Shown here: piece after piece, positions 33,553-42,286 of the stretch | How the letters are laid out: each line of letters starts with the position of its first letter | Numbering within the stretch: position 1 is the stretch's first letter | Assembly: GCF_001449115.1 (NCBI RefSeq) | Contig: NZ_LAIJ01000002.1 | Coordinates: 310,001-374,000, forward strand | Direction: 5' to 3' | DNA: 64,000 nt | Source: Occallatibacter gabretensis | Lineage (GTDB): Bacteria; Acidobacteriota; Terriglobia; Terriglobales; Acidobacteriaceae | The notes under the pieces: model-generated | Seen by the model: only the letters and a program-made list of their open reading frames with translations | Databases searched by the model: none | What the model was told of the DNA's origin: nothing | Made by a program: the position numbers and the translations under genes

Positions 33553-34668
33553 TCAATGATGTTTCCATCGAAGCAATTCATCCAAGGGGCCTGCAATATC
33601 CCTAAGCATCGAGTCCATCACTGCATCAACCTCGGTTGATCTGATAAGGGCAGCGCTTTGCCCCGACCACATGGGCAGCAAAGATTCATCCCGAGCTCTG
33701 TCGGCGGCGATCGACAGATTGCGAATCAGATGGCGCTGCAGTGGATATGGCAGGATTTCCGCGTGATCTGCATTAAGCTCGTCCATTAACTCATTTTTGA
33801 TCGCGCGGGCGAGCCGACCGGTAAATCCCCGAGTGAGGCCAGTGACCGCTGCCTTACCGCTCAGGAGTGTCTTCCGGTGAAGGTCACTCGCCCCGGAAGC
33901 CTCACAGGCCAGGAACACGGTTCCGACTTGCACTGCTTCGGCCCCAAGAGCAAACGCCGCGATGACGCCCCTGGCATCCGCTATTCCGCCAGCCGCGATT
34001 ACCGGAATATTCACAGCGTCCACAACCTGCGGGACCAGAGACATGGTGCCCATCAGCGAATCTTCTGCTTTCCGTATGAACGATCCGCGATGTCCGCCCG
34101 CCTCGAAGCCAGACGCGACAACAACGTCGACTCCTGCATCAGCCAATACCTTGGCTTCGTCCACGGTGGTGGCGGTCCCCATCATGATGATGCCAAGCCG
34201 TCTGCATTCATCAAGAACTTCTTTCGGCGGCAAACCGTAAATGAAGCTGAAAGCCGGAACTTTGGCGTCTATCAGGACACGCACCTGGTCCTCAAAGCGA
34301 AGTGGCTCATATGCAGCGTAGGAAGGTGCAGTTGCACCCACGCGATCCAGGTGATGAGATATGTGGGAGAGCGCCTTCTGGAAGGCTCCTGCCCCCGAGG
34401 ACACGGCGGCGGCGTCCTCCATAGATATCCAGAGGTTTATAGCGAATGGCTTGTTGGTAAGAGAACGAATTTCGTCGATTCGCTCCTGAATGATGCGCGG
34501 TTCGAGGCTATGTGCTCCAAGCGACCCGAGTCCACCGTAGTTTGAAACCGCGGCTGTGAGTCGCTGGGATGAGAGGCCGCCGAGCGGTCCTTGAATGATT
34601 GGGTATTCAATGCCCAGAGCAGAAGTGACTCTGGTTCGTTTCCACGAGGTTATGCTTCTGTCGTCCAT
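33553..34668 (-). CDS. Nitronate monooxygenase-like flavoprotein
   Basis: The 371-residue protein is an FMN TIM barrel of the NMO/2-nitropropane dioxygenase family: YPIIQGPLGGLSS at the start, KPFAINLW, ASGFEAGGHRGSF (FMN phosphate and catalytic His region), VIAAGGIADARGVIAAFALGAEAVQVGTVFLA near the end. NMOs oxidise toxic nitronates such as propionate 3-nitronate. It stands first in the minus-strand group with the ECF factor. Co-transcription is possible (73-nt gap). Confidence 0.8.
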   Translation of the reverse strand: MDDRSITSWKRTRVTSALGIEYPIIQGPLGGLSSQRLTAAVSNYGGLGSLGAHSLEPRIIQERIDEIRSLTNKPFAINLWISMEDAAAVSSGAGAFQKALSHISHHLDRVGATAPSYAAYEPLRFEDQVRVLIDAKVPAFSFIYGLPPKEVLDECRRLGIIMMGTATTVDEAKVLADAGVDVVVASGFEAGGHRGSFIRKAEDSLMGTMSLVPQVVDAVNIPVIAAGGIADARGVIAAFALGAEAVQVGTVFLACEASGASDLHRKTLLSGKAAVTGLTRGFTGRLARAIKNELMDELNADHAEILPYPLQRHLIRNLSIAADRARDESLLPMWSGQSAALIRSTEVDAVMDSMLRDIAGPLDELLRWKHH

Positions 34669-34705
34669 AGCTTGGCTACCTTGTTGTTTCGGCCATGCGA
34701 TTCAA

Positions 34706-34741
34706 GGCTGCGTCTTGCGGGGGTTGGCGAAAGACGCAGCC
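34706..34741. terminator. Hairpin between the MmgE/PrpD-like and NMO genes
   Basis: GGCTGCGTCTT pairs perfectly with AAGACGCAGCC around a 14-nt loop. On the minus strand it follows the MmgE/PrpD stop, where a terminator belongs, but no clear T run follows. It may be a processing or attenuating hairpin. Confidence 0.45.
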
Positions 34742-34785
34742 TCGCTGTTTGGGTTCAATCGCGGCGACTGCAAGTCGCAGTGGAC

Positions 34786-36252
34786 CTACTGGATTCCGGG
34801 GTGAGTCTTTGGGAAGACCGCAGTGCGCCGAACCTGGGCAAGAAGTCCAATCAAATGCGAAATTGGGTTCGAGTCAAGCTGTTGAACGGCTTCTATGATC
34901 TTCCCTCGCAACGCTTCATCTGCAAAGGATTCGCTTAGCCAATGGAACTTCGCAACGGTCCGATCCCAGGACATAGGGTTGTCCAAGCCGCCTTCATAAC
35001 CAAGATGCTCTTTGACTAGAGTGCGCCCGTCCTTCGTGAAGACTGTGACGCGAGCGGCGAGTTCCTTGGGGAACCGCGCCGTAAGTTCTGCGTCTGGACA
35101 GACTTGTACCCTGGCTACCAACGCCTGTGCATCTGGCGATTGAATTCGCGCGGGGTTGAGTTGCGCCGGTCCTACCTGGCCATCGAGCAACGCGGCGGAG
35201 ATGAGGTATTTGAGGTTATAGTCGCCCTGCTCCTTGACCCAAACATGATCTTTTGGTCCGTAGCTTCCTCCACCCGCAAAATCGAAGCCCGCCTCGAAGA
35301 TGTCGCAACGCACATGATCAACTTCAGCTCCGGTTAAGCCATAGGTTCGCCTGAGATCCAACGTCGCTTCGCACACCGGCTGGCCGTGTATTAGGGATGA
35401 ATATTTCTTCAAGACGGTCTGCGTGATGAATCCAAGCGAAGGGTTTTCCCAATCCACGACGATCGGCTGACCGAACATTTGTTCAAGCCCCTTTGGGCCT
35501 TCAAACAAGCCACTTGGACCTGTGAACCCATGCTTGGCCATTGAGACGGCATACACTGCGCGCATCCCCGTCATTCCCGGTGAAAATCCCTTCCACTGGG
35601 ATACGGGTTCAACATGCACACAGGCGAGCGAGATATTGTCGACCGTAGCAATCGAAACTGCATTCGCGATCTGCTCGTCGGACAGCCCGAGCAGTTTGCC
35701 GGTTGCGGCGGCCACAGACATGGCCAGCTGTATGGCATGGTTAAAGCCCTTGGCCATGACCGGGACGGCCGCAGTGAACCTGCAAATGACCTCATACGCC
35801 ACCGCCAGCGCAAGCATGAATTCCTCACCCGTCGCGTCTGCCAGTTCGGCCGCCGCCAGGACGGCCCCGAAGCTATCGCTCGGATGACAGAGGCCACCTG
35901 GTGACATGTAGCTATCGAGAAGATCGACATAGCGTACAAGCCCAGAGTTATACAAAGCCGCCTGATCGATGGATGTCTTGCCCCCACCGATGAGGGTGCA
36001 CAGACCGGGAGCTCTGAATTCTTCGAACTGTTCGCGCAACGCTATGAAGGGCGGTCCGGGCTGAGCTGCGATTGCGCACCCTAGGCTATCCAAAATATTA
36101 CGCTTGTAGAGCGTCCGAATATCTGGCTTCAGCTGTTCCGCTTTCGCTGCAAGTGTGAAAGCTCCAATGCGCTGGACTGCAGAAAGCGAGGCGGTTTGGG
36201 CCGTGTTCGAACTCGCAGCGACTGTAACTTTTTCTTCGACGATGACACTCAT
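34786..36252 (-). CDS. MmgE/PrpD family protein
   Basis: The 488-residue protein has the MmgE/PrpD layout: an alpha-helical domain with RNILDSLGCAIA, ALYNSGLVRYVDLLDSY and GGLCHPSDSFGAVLAAAELADATGEEFMLALAVAYEV, then KGFSPGMTGMRAVYAVS and a small C-terminal lid. Known members are 2-methylcitrate dehydratase, cis-aconitate decarboxylase and iminodisuccinate epimerase; a wider group has no assigned reaction. GGGAGAAG precedes the start. No other methylcitrate-cycle gene is nearby, so the reaction is open. Confidence 0.8.
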   Translation of the reverse strand: MSVIVEEKVTVAASSNTAQTASLSAVQRIGAFTLAAKAEQLKPDIRTLYKRNILDSLGCAIAAQPGPPFIALREQFEEFRAPGLCTLIGGGKTSIDQAALYNSGLVRYVDLLDSYMSPGGLCHPSDSFGAVLAAAELADATGEEFMLALAVAYEVICRFTAAVPVMAKGFNHAIQLAMSVAAATGKLLGLSDEQIANAVSIATVDNISLACVHVEPVSQWKGFSPGMTGMRAVYAVSMAKHGFTGPSGLFEGPKGLEQMFGQPIVVDWENPSLGFITQTVLKKYSSLIHGQPVCEATLDLRRTYGLTGAEVDHVRCDIFEAGFDFAGGGSYGPKDHVWVKEQGDYNLKYLISAALLDGQVGPAQLNPARIQSPDAQALVARVQVCPDAELTARFPKELAARVTVFTKDGRTLVKEHLGYEGGLDNPMSWDRTVAKFHWLSESFADEALRGKIIEAVQQLDSNPISHLIGLLAQVRRTAVFPKTHPGIQ

Positions 36253-36320
36253 AGTCTTCTCCCTTTAAGGCCGACGCTATCCGCATCGGTGTGTTTGAGA
36301 AACATGCAACAACCTAGGCC

Positions 36321-37286
36321 CTAGTTCTGACCTTCCAAGAATCTGCGAAGCAGTACAGCAATCTCATCTGCCTTTGTATCTAGCGCAAAATGGCCGGCGT
36401 CAAGTATGTGGATCTCTGCTTGGGGAACGTCGGTTCGATAGCGTTCGGGTTCGCCTGGATCGAACGACAGATCGTGTTTGCCCCAGAAGACAAGAAGCCT
36501 AGGTTTGGTCTCGCGCATCCACGCTTGCCACTTCGGGTATGCCTGAACGTTGGTGCGGTAGTCGTAGAAAAGGTCGCTCTGAATCTGCGCCTGCCCGGGA
36601 GCATTAAGGAACGCATACTCGTCGGTCCAAAGATCGGGATCATAAAGCGCAGGGTTCGGATCGTCTCCGATATGGCGGGTCTTCGTGGTTGCAAGTGACA
36701 ACAGATTCGTGCGCAACACTTCTTCATAAGCTGGCCGATCTGCCCAGAATGCCCTACGTGTTGCCCAGCTTTCTCCAAGGCCTTCGTTGTGCGCTACTGC
36801 GTCCTGAACCACAAGGGCATCCACTCTTTCCGGGTGCTCAAGTGCCATGCGGAATCCTACCGGTCCCCCGTAATCCTGCATATAGAGTGTGTAGTGCGAC
36901 AATTTCAATGCTTGCGTGAAGTCGTTCATCACGCTCGCGAGATGGTCAAAGGTATAGGCAAATTGCCTGGGGTCGGGCCAATCGCTGTGGCCAAAACCGG
37001 GGTAGTCAGGTGCGACGAGGTGGTAATTGTCTGCCAGTCTCGTCAGCAAGGGCTGGAACATTCGTGATGACGAAGGAAGTCCATGCAATAGGAGTAGGGT
37101 CGGGGCATTTTTTGGCCCCGCCTCTCGGTACGCGATGGAAAGGCCATCGACCTCTATCGTTCGGTAGGCGATTGGGTACTTCATGGGAAGTTCCTTTCCT
37201 TGCAACTGTGCCGAAACAGATGTAACCGATACCAAGCAGCACACCAGAAGAAACCACGACAACCAGGACCATCTAAGAATGCGCAT
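36321..37286 (-). CDS. Exported alpha/beta hydrolase
   Basis: The 321-residue protein has a Sec signal peptide (SWFLLVCCLVSVTSVSAQ). LLLLHGLPSSSRMF is the oxyanion loop, MQDYGGPVG carries an aspartate nucleophile as in haloalkane dehalogenases and epoxide hydrolases, and DAGHFALD the catalytic His. With Asp instead of Ser it is not an esterase. It probably cleaves halides or epoxides. It shares a strand with MmgE/PrpD (69-nt gap). Confidence 0.8.
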   Translation of the reverse strand: MRILRWSWLSWFLLVCCLVSVTSVSAQLQGKELPMKYPIAYRTIEVDGLSIAYREAGPKNAPTLLLLHGLPSSSRMFQPLLTRLADNYHLVAPDYPGFGHSDWPDPRQFAYTFDHLASVMNDFTQALKLSHYTLYMQDYGGPVGFRMALEHPERVDALVVQDAVAHNEGLGESWATRRAFWADRPAYEEVLRTNLLSLATTKTRHIGDDPNPALYDPDLWTDEYAFLNAPGQAQIQSDLFYDYRTNVQAYPKWQAWMRETKPRLLVFWGKHDLSFDPGEPERYRTDVPQAEIHILDAGHFALDTKADEIAVLLRRFLEGQN

Positions 37287-37343
37287 CGCGTCCTCCTACT
37301 CGATTCGTGCTGCTGTGCTGCTCCCGCTCTGTTGTCCTTCACG

Positions 37344-38378
37344 TCACATTGTGAGGACAACTCGGAATTGGGCTTTGCCGCTGAGCATGCGCTCATAGGC
37401 TTGCGCGACCTGTTCGAGCGGGTAGGTTTCGATCATTGGTCGAACGCCGCTGAGTTCAGCGAACCGGAGCGTGTCGTCAGAATCCGCTGGAGTACCCGCA
37501 GCCCAACCCTCAACGGATTTACTGCCGCCAATCAACTGGACGGGCGCTATTTCTATGGGATCGAAGGAGACTCCGATAACGACTAGCTTCCCGTTCGGAC
37601 CGAGCCCGCTAACCAACTTCGACATTGCCTTTGAGTCGGGTGCCGTGGCGAGAATCGCTTTAGCGCCACCCAACGTCTGGAGCACCTCGGCTGGATCCGC
37701 TACCTTCGAATCGATGTAGACGGTGGCACCAAGCTTTTTCGCCAAGGTCTCATCTTCAGCGCCGCGTCCGATTGCTACGACTTTGAAACCGAACTTGTGA
37801 GCGAATTGAATACCGAGATGGCCTAGGCCTCCAATCCCCTGAACAGCGACAAGGTCGCCGGGCAGCGCGCCACTATGCCGGAGAGCGTTGTAGGTCGTTA
37901 GACCGGCGCAAAGCAACGGTGCGGCGTCGGTGTCGTTGAGATCATCGGGGATCGATACAAGTGCCTCGATCGGCGCCACCATGTACTGCTGGTACCCGCC
38001 GTCGTAGCTGATACCTGTGATCTGCTGATTCTTGCAATTGCGGAAGTCTCCACGCCTGCATTCCTGGCAAGTGTTGTCGTGGCCGCCATGCCAACCAACA
38101 CCCACACGCTGTCCTTTCGTCCATGCGGAAACGCCGGTTCCAACTTCGTCGATGATGCCGGCCACTTCATGTCCCGGGACTCGCGGATACTGAATTCCAG
38201 GCCACTGTCCTTCGACGGTGAGGACATCGCTATGGCAAACACCGCATGCCTGCACTTTGATTCGTACTTGGCCCGCGCTGGGCTCGGGAAGTTCACGCTC
38301 GACAATTTCAAAACCCTTGCCTGGCTTACCGATTTGGGCAACCTTCATTGTCGCTACTGCAATTGCTGTGGATGTCAT
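37344..38378 (-). CDS. Zinc-dependent alcohol dehydrogenase (MDR family)
   Basis: The 344-residue protein has CGVCHSD and PGHEVAG (catalytic zinc), HDNTCQECRRGDFRNCKNQ (structural zinc cysteines) and GIGGLGHLGIQFA (NAD(P) binding). The order fits the AdhP/YjgB-type medium-chain dehydrogenases that reduce aldehydes. TAGGAGA precedes the ATG. It heads the minus-strand group with the alpha/beta hydrolase. Confidence 0.9.
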   Translation of the reverse strand: MTSTAIAVATMKVAQIGKPGKGFEIVERELPEPSAGQVRIKVQACGVCHSDVLTVEGQWPGIQYPRVPGHEVAGIIDEVGTGVSAWTKGQRVGVGWHGGHDNTCQECRRGDFRNCKNQQITGISYDGGYQQYMVAPIEALVSIPDDLNDTDAAPLLCAGLTTYNALRHSGALPGDLVAVQGIGGLGHLGIQFAHKFGFKVVAIGRGAEDETLAKKLGATVYIDSKVADPAEVLQTLGGAKAILATAPDSKAMSKLVSGLGPNGKLVVIGVSFDPIEIAPVQLIGGSKSVEGWAAGTPADSDDTLRFAELSGVRPMIETYPLEQVAQAYERMLSGKAQFRVVLTM

Positions 38379-38450
38379 AATGTCTCCTAAACTTCGGTGA
38401 ATGTTGAAGTTGCTACTTCTCCTAGTCGACGATGCTTACGAGTTCGGCAC

Positions 38451-38972
38451 CTATGGTGCGTATCGCGTGAATACGTAGTCATGATCTTTAGCGTTGGCTT
38501 CGTGACAAGCAAAGCATGTATTGTGTTGTGCAACATCGGCTGCCTTGCCATTGGTGAACCGGCCAAATCCCCAGCCGCCGGTCGAGGCATATCTCTTTGC
38601 ATCCTTGACCATCACTTGCACCGTCGTAGCATCCCCGGGAACATAGGCCTGCGGCGGGGCGGAGAGATCGGACGGCATCGTGAGCGGCACGTGTTTCCAA
38701 GCGAGTTTCACGAGGACCGTGCCGTTTGGGAATGGGAGCGCATTCGCTCGATAAGCTTTCATTGCTCCTTTGTTTCCGACGATCAATCGCAGCTCAACAA
38801 GAGTGCCTGCCTCGTGGGATGGGGCAACAAACTCCCAGTTCCTGTAGCCGACTGGAACGGTGACCCCGTATATTGGAGAACGCTCGACTTCGGAACGCTG
38901 TGCGCCGACAAGCGTGGCGGAGGCTATCCCAGCGGCGATCGTGAGCGATGAGACCGCAAGTAGATGCTTCAT
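38451..38972 (-). CDS. Exported cytochrome P460 family protein, second copy
   Basis: The 173-residue paralogue of the protein at 27162-27683 has a signal peptide, VPVGYRNWEFVAPSHEAG, KDAKRYASTGGWGFGRFTNGK and haem-binding CFACH (C153, C156, H157). Its start overlaps the RidA stop (ATGA), so it is the last gene of a three-gene operon SDR-ridA-P460. Two intact copies 11 kb apart suggest related but separately controlled roles. Confidence 0.85.
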   Translation of the reverse strand: MKHLLAVSSLTIAAGIASATLVGAQRSEVERSPIYGVTVPVGYRNWEFVAPSHEAGTLVELRLIVGNKGAMKAYRANALPFPNGTVLVKLAWKHVPLTMPSDLSAPPQAYVPGDATTVQVMVKDAKRYASTGGWGFGRFTNGKAADVAQHNTCFACHEANAKDHDYVFTRYAP

Positions 38973-39466
38973 ACCGACTCCTCTAAGACTTCGAAGATTA
39001 CTTCGAGTTCAATCGGCATGCCCAACGGGAGGCTGGCAACTCCTATCACCATCCGCACTGGAGTCCTCGCGACACCGAAGACGTCGCGAAAGAGATCGGA
39101 CACCGCATCCGCGATCCTCGGCTGGTCAACAGAGTTCCCAGAAGTTGCAATAAATACTCCCAGTCGCACGACACGAGCAATTCGATCAAGAGAACCAAGG
39201 TGTTGTTTCGTTGCCGCAAGTGCGCCCAACGCCGCAATGTAGGCGGCATCCCTCCCCGCTTCAACGTCGAGTTCCTTTCCAAGCCGGCCAAGATACTTGG
39301 GCTTGTGATCGACGACTGGAAGCATTCCACTCAGAAACAATAGGTTGCCGGTCTGTAACACCTCAACGTACGTACCAAATGGAGTCGGTGCGCCCGGAAG
39401 TTCAATTCCAAGATCCTTCAGCCGCTGGTCCGCGCCGCTCTGCAGCAAACCCGGGCCCCCTACCAT
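38969..39466 (-). CDS. RidA/YjgF family protein
   Basis: The 165-residue protein matches RidA-type trimers (GTYVEVLQTGNLLFLSGMLPVV, AALGALAATKQHLGSLDRIARVVRLGVFIATS, ARTPVRMVIGVASLPLGMPIELEVIFEV), with Arg in TPVRMVIG where the catalytic arginine lies. It belongs to the longer 'Rid7-like' group by size. RidA enzymes hydrolyse reactive enamines/imines. It overlaps both neighbours and is translated with them. Confidence 0.85.
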   Translation of the reverse strand: MVGGPGLLQSGADQRLKDLGIELPGAPTPFGTYVEVLQTGNLLFLSGMLPVVDHKPKYLGRLGKELDVEAGRDAAYIAALGALAATKQHLGSLDRIARVVRLGVFIATSGNSVDQPRIADAVSDLFRDVFGVARTPVRMVIGVASLPLGMPIELEVIFEVLEESV

Positions 39467-40182
39467 TTTCCTGAGTGTGCACCGCCGTCCACGTGCAGCA
39501 CCTCCCCAGTGACGTGCCGAGCTTCCGTCAGATAAATGACAGCGTCGGCAACATCTTTTCCGTCCGTAATGGTGCCCATCGGCGAGAGGGACTTCATGAA
39601 GTCCCTCGGCGTCTTCGTATGAAGAGGAGTGTCGACAACGCCTGGGGCCACCGCATTGAAACGGATGTTGTCCTTGGCGTACTCGCTCGCAAGGCTAAGA
39701 GTAATGGCGTTTAGGCCGCCCTTGGTGATCATCGGTATTGAAGCTGTGACGCCTGCAATCGGATTGTCAGCAAGTGCCGCCGTGATAGTTGTCACGCTCC
39801 CGCCGACACCTTGCGCCAACATCTGCTTGACTGCTAACTGTGTGGTGAAGATGAAGCCTTCCAGGTTCGTAGAGATCAACTTTCGGAAGTCCTCAACCGT
39901 GTAGTCGGTGAAGGGTTTGGTCGAGAAGATGCCTGCATTATTGACCACGTGATCAATTGAACCGAACTTGGCCAAAGCGATCTGCGTGATCTTTTCTGCA
40001 GTGGCCAGCTCCCCGATGTCGCCGTCCACGAGCGCGAGGTGCGGTGAGGCTGCGAATCCCGCACTGCTAATTTGCCGTGAGGTTCCGACTACTTGGTAGC
40101 CGCGCTCCAGGAACGCATATACGATCGCGGCTCCTATACCTTGCGAGGCTCCTGTAACGATAACTGTCTTTTTGTCTGCCAT
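39460..40182 (-). CDS. Short-chain dehydrogenase/reductase
   Basis: The 240-residue protein has TGASQGIGAAIVYAF, NNAGIFSTKPF, and a Ser/Thr-x-Lys region TAALADNPIAGVTASIPMITKGG. The usual Tyr of YxxxK is replaced by isoleucine (IPMITK), so normal SDR catalysis is doubtful. LHVDGGAHSG is the typical C-terminal motif. It is the first gene of the SDR-ridA-P460 operon, with GAGGGACTTG upstream. Confidence 0.8.
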   Translation of the reverse strand: MADKKTVIVTGASQGIGAAIVYAFLERGYQVVGTSRQISSAGFAASPHLALVDGDIGELATAEKITQIALAKFGSIDHVVNNAGIFSTKPFTDYTVEDFRKLISTNLEGFIFTTQLAVKQMLAQGVGGSVTTITAALADNPIAGVTASIPMITKGGLNAITLSLASEYAKDNIRFNAVAPGVVDTPLHTKTPRDFMKSLSPMGTITDGKDVADAVIYLTEARHVTGEVLHVDGGAHSGKW

Positions 40183-40248
40183 TTCAAGTCCCTCTTTCTT
40201 CCGGTGCGTGCTGATGAATTCACTTCAAGGCACTTGCGTGGAGAACGC

Positions 40249-40935
40249 TTAGGCGCTCTGGTTGGGAAACAGGCTGAGAAGCGCCTTTGCGGCAGCGGTC
40301 GAGGAAGCTGGATTTTGGCCTGTTACCAAACGGCCATCCACGATGGCAAAGCTCTGCCAGTCCGGGGCTTTTTCGTAGAGCCCACCTATCCGCTTCAACT
40401 CGTCTTCGACCAGGAACGGAACAACGTGGGTGAGTTGGACGGCTTCTTCTTCACCATTGGTGAAGCCGGTAACGCGTTTACCTTTGATCAGCAACTCGCC
40501 ATCGATCGTTACCCGATGAAACACCGCGGGCGAGTGACACACGGCGGCAACCGGCTTTCCGGAGTTATAGAAAGACTCAATCAAGGCGATCGAAACGGGA
40601 TTGTCAACAAGATCCCACATTGGTCCATGCCCACCAACGTAAAACACGGTGTCAAATTCTTCGAATTTCACGCTCGCGAGGAGAACCGTCTGTGAAAGTG
40701 CTTTCTGTGCGCTCTTGTCTTCTTTGAAGCGCGACATTGAATCCGTCTGATTTTCAGGCAAATCGCTCTTTGGATCGATAGGCGGCTGACCGCCTCTCGG
40801 TGACGCGAGAGTGAGTTCGACTCCGGCGTCTCTGAAGACGAAGTAAGGAGCTGCAAACTCTTCAAGCCAGAATCCAGTTTTGCGACCGGTATCGCCGAGT
40901 TGATCGTGGGATGTGATTACCATCAGAATTTTCAT
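40249..40935 (-). CDS. DJ-1/PfpI family protein (Hsp31-like)
   Basis: The 228-residue protein starts MKILMVITSHDQLGDTGRKTGFWLEE. VFYVGGHGPMWDLV, AVCHSPAVF (nucleophile Cys with His next to it) and GFTNGEEEAV match the Hsp31/glyoxalase III branch of DJ-1. Members convert methylglyoxal to lactate or act as chaperones. ATG 40935 is chosen because it begins exactly at the family start; the longer frame runs through the promoter. A perfect 24-nt palindrome lies about 90 nt upstream. Confidence 0.85.
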   Translation of the reverse strand: MKILMVITSHDQLGDTGRKTGFWLEEFAAPYFVFRDAGVELTLASPRGGQPPIDPKSDLPENQTDSMSRFKEDKSAQKALSQTVLLASVKFEEFDTVFYVGGHGPMWDLVDNPVSIALIESFYNSGKPVAAVCHSPAVFHRVTIDGELLIKGKRVTGFTNGEEEAVQLTHVVPFLVEDELKRIGGLYEKAPDWQSFAIVDGRLVTGQNPASSTAAAKALLSLFPNQSA

Positions 40936-41023
40936 CTTCTGTCTCCGAGAAATCTCTTGCCAGCCGAGTGTGTCGATTGGCATGACCCGATATGACCAGA
41001 AGGATGGAGCCGGAACAATTGGA

Positions 41024-41047
41024 CGAAGGTATTGCGCAATACCTTCG
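41024..41047. promoter_or_regulatory. GGTAT-N6-ATACC operator, copy 4
   Basis: A perfect 24-nt palindrome (CGAAGGTATTGC and its complement) lies upstream of the DJ-1/PfpI gene. Its core AAGGTAT-N6-ATACCTT is the same as copies 1-3, and it is the most symmetrical of the set. Confidence 0.7.
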
Positions 41048-41246
41048 TGTCGAGTGAGCTTCTTAGGTTCTCTGGAAGCCAATGGCTCGTGACGATCTTT
41101 CACCCATTGTTAGCGCCGCAACCGGTAAAAGAAAGACCGCGACAAAGGTCTCGATCAACACCATCGTCTGATGGTGATGCTGGACTTCACCTGTTTTGAT
41201 CTCTCTAGGTTTCAAGCAATGCAAGAACCCAAAGAGGACACCGATT

Positions 41247-41288
41247 ATGAATCGTATGAACGACATCGTAGTGGTCGACGACAACCCG
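41247..41288 (+). pseudogene. First 14 codons of a response-regulator gene
   Basis: ATG 41247 behind AGAGGA starts MNRMNDIVVVDDNP, the N-terminal strand and acidic pair of a receiver domain, and nearly repeats the start of the regulator at 18566 (MNDIVLVDDNP). At about 41288 the sequence switches into antisense relaxase DNA, and the frame continues as nonsense for 24 codons. A breakpoint has destroyed the gene. Confidence 0.75.
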
Positions 41289-42280
41289 CTCTTGCTCTGC
41301 GCATCCGGGACTCGATTCGGTGCAAGCCCCTCCGCCCGTTCTCTGGCCGCTGCAACCACATGATCTGCCTGGTTGCCGAACTCGGCCGCAATCTGCTTAT
41401 GAGCGGCGATCACCTCGGACGGAGTATGAATTTCCTTCCGGTCGCGGGTGTTGTGCGCCGCAATCTCCGCTGCCTCCGGCCCGCTGAAGCCGCTCCGCGC
41501 AATAGCTTCCTCGATCTGCTGGCGACGTGGGCTGGACGCTTCAAGGTACTCGGGGGTGTAGCCCTTTACGTCGGGAGCCCCGCTCTTGCCAGCCTCAATC
41601 TCGTAGCCGAGATTGCGGAGACGGTATGTTAGTTCGGATTGATAAACGGCGGTAGCAAACTGCTGGCTATCGAAGTAACCCTGGGGTTGAAGTGCGCGTG
41701 TCGAGCCATCGGACCGCTCGGTCATATTGAGGATGACGGCGTGGGTATGGAGCTGGGGTGCGGCGTAGCCGTCGACCGGGCGGGCGGTGTCATGCTCGAA
41801 CTTGGCAACGATGAACTTGCCGGTGGTCTCGGCGGGATTGTTGCCGCCGATGCGCGCCTGAGTGTACCGCTCCAACTCCGTGAGGGCGATGGTTACGGCC
41901 TGCCGGTGAGCCTCGCGAACACGATCATCTCCGCCTACCAAAGCAGTCAGCGAGACGGACTTTGGAGCCGAGAACGTCGCGTCCCACCCCGCACGATGCT
42001 CCACTGGTTTTACGGTCGTTCCGTCTGCGGTCGTGTACTCCTGGCCCTTCCGATGCTTGACCAACTGCTCGGCGGTATGGGGGTTCTGGCCTTCGCTAAG
42101 GCGAGCGAAGTGTCGCGCGTCGATGGCTCCGGCTAGGCCGTACTTCTCGGCCAACTGACCCTGCCATTCTCCAAGAATCGTGTCGCCCTGCTTCCAATAG
42201 TTCTGCTCGGCAGACGTGAACTCCTTGGCGTGGTACGTCTGTGCCTGGCCGGAGCTGATTGGTTTGGAAATAGTGAGCAT
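41288..42280 (-). pseudogene. MobF-type relaxase, truncated after the HUH domain
   Basis: The N-terminal 330 residues are a TrwC/TraI relaxase domain: Tyr16 and Tyr28 are candidate nicking tyrosines, FSAPKSVS is the family motif, and H163, H178 and H180 (FEHD, PQLHTH) form the metal-binding HUH triad. Intact MobF proteins continue for 500-1000 more residues with a helicase domain, which is missing. After about Ser331 the frame runs to 41063 through unrelated DNA, starting in the antisense of the response-regulator fragment. Nicking might still occur, but strand unwinding is lost. Confidence 0.8.
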
Positions 42281-42286
42281 ACGGCC

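Noticed and set aside
41171-41632. 153-residue plus-strand frame over the relaxase junction
   Set aside because: It crosses the breakpoint and is antisense to the relaxase. Only the response-regulator beginning at 41247 (a different frame) is real.
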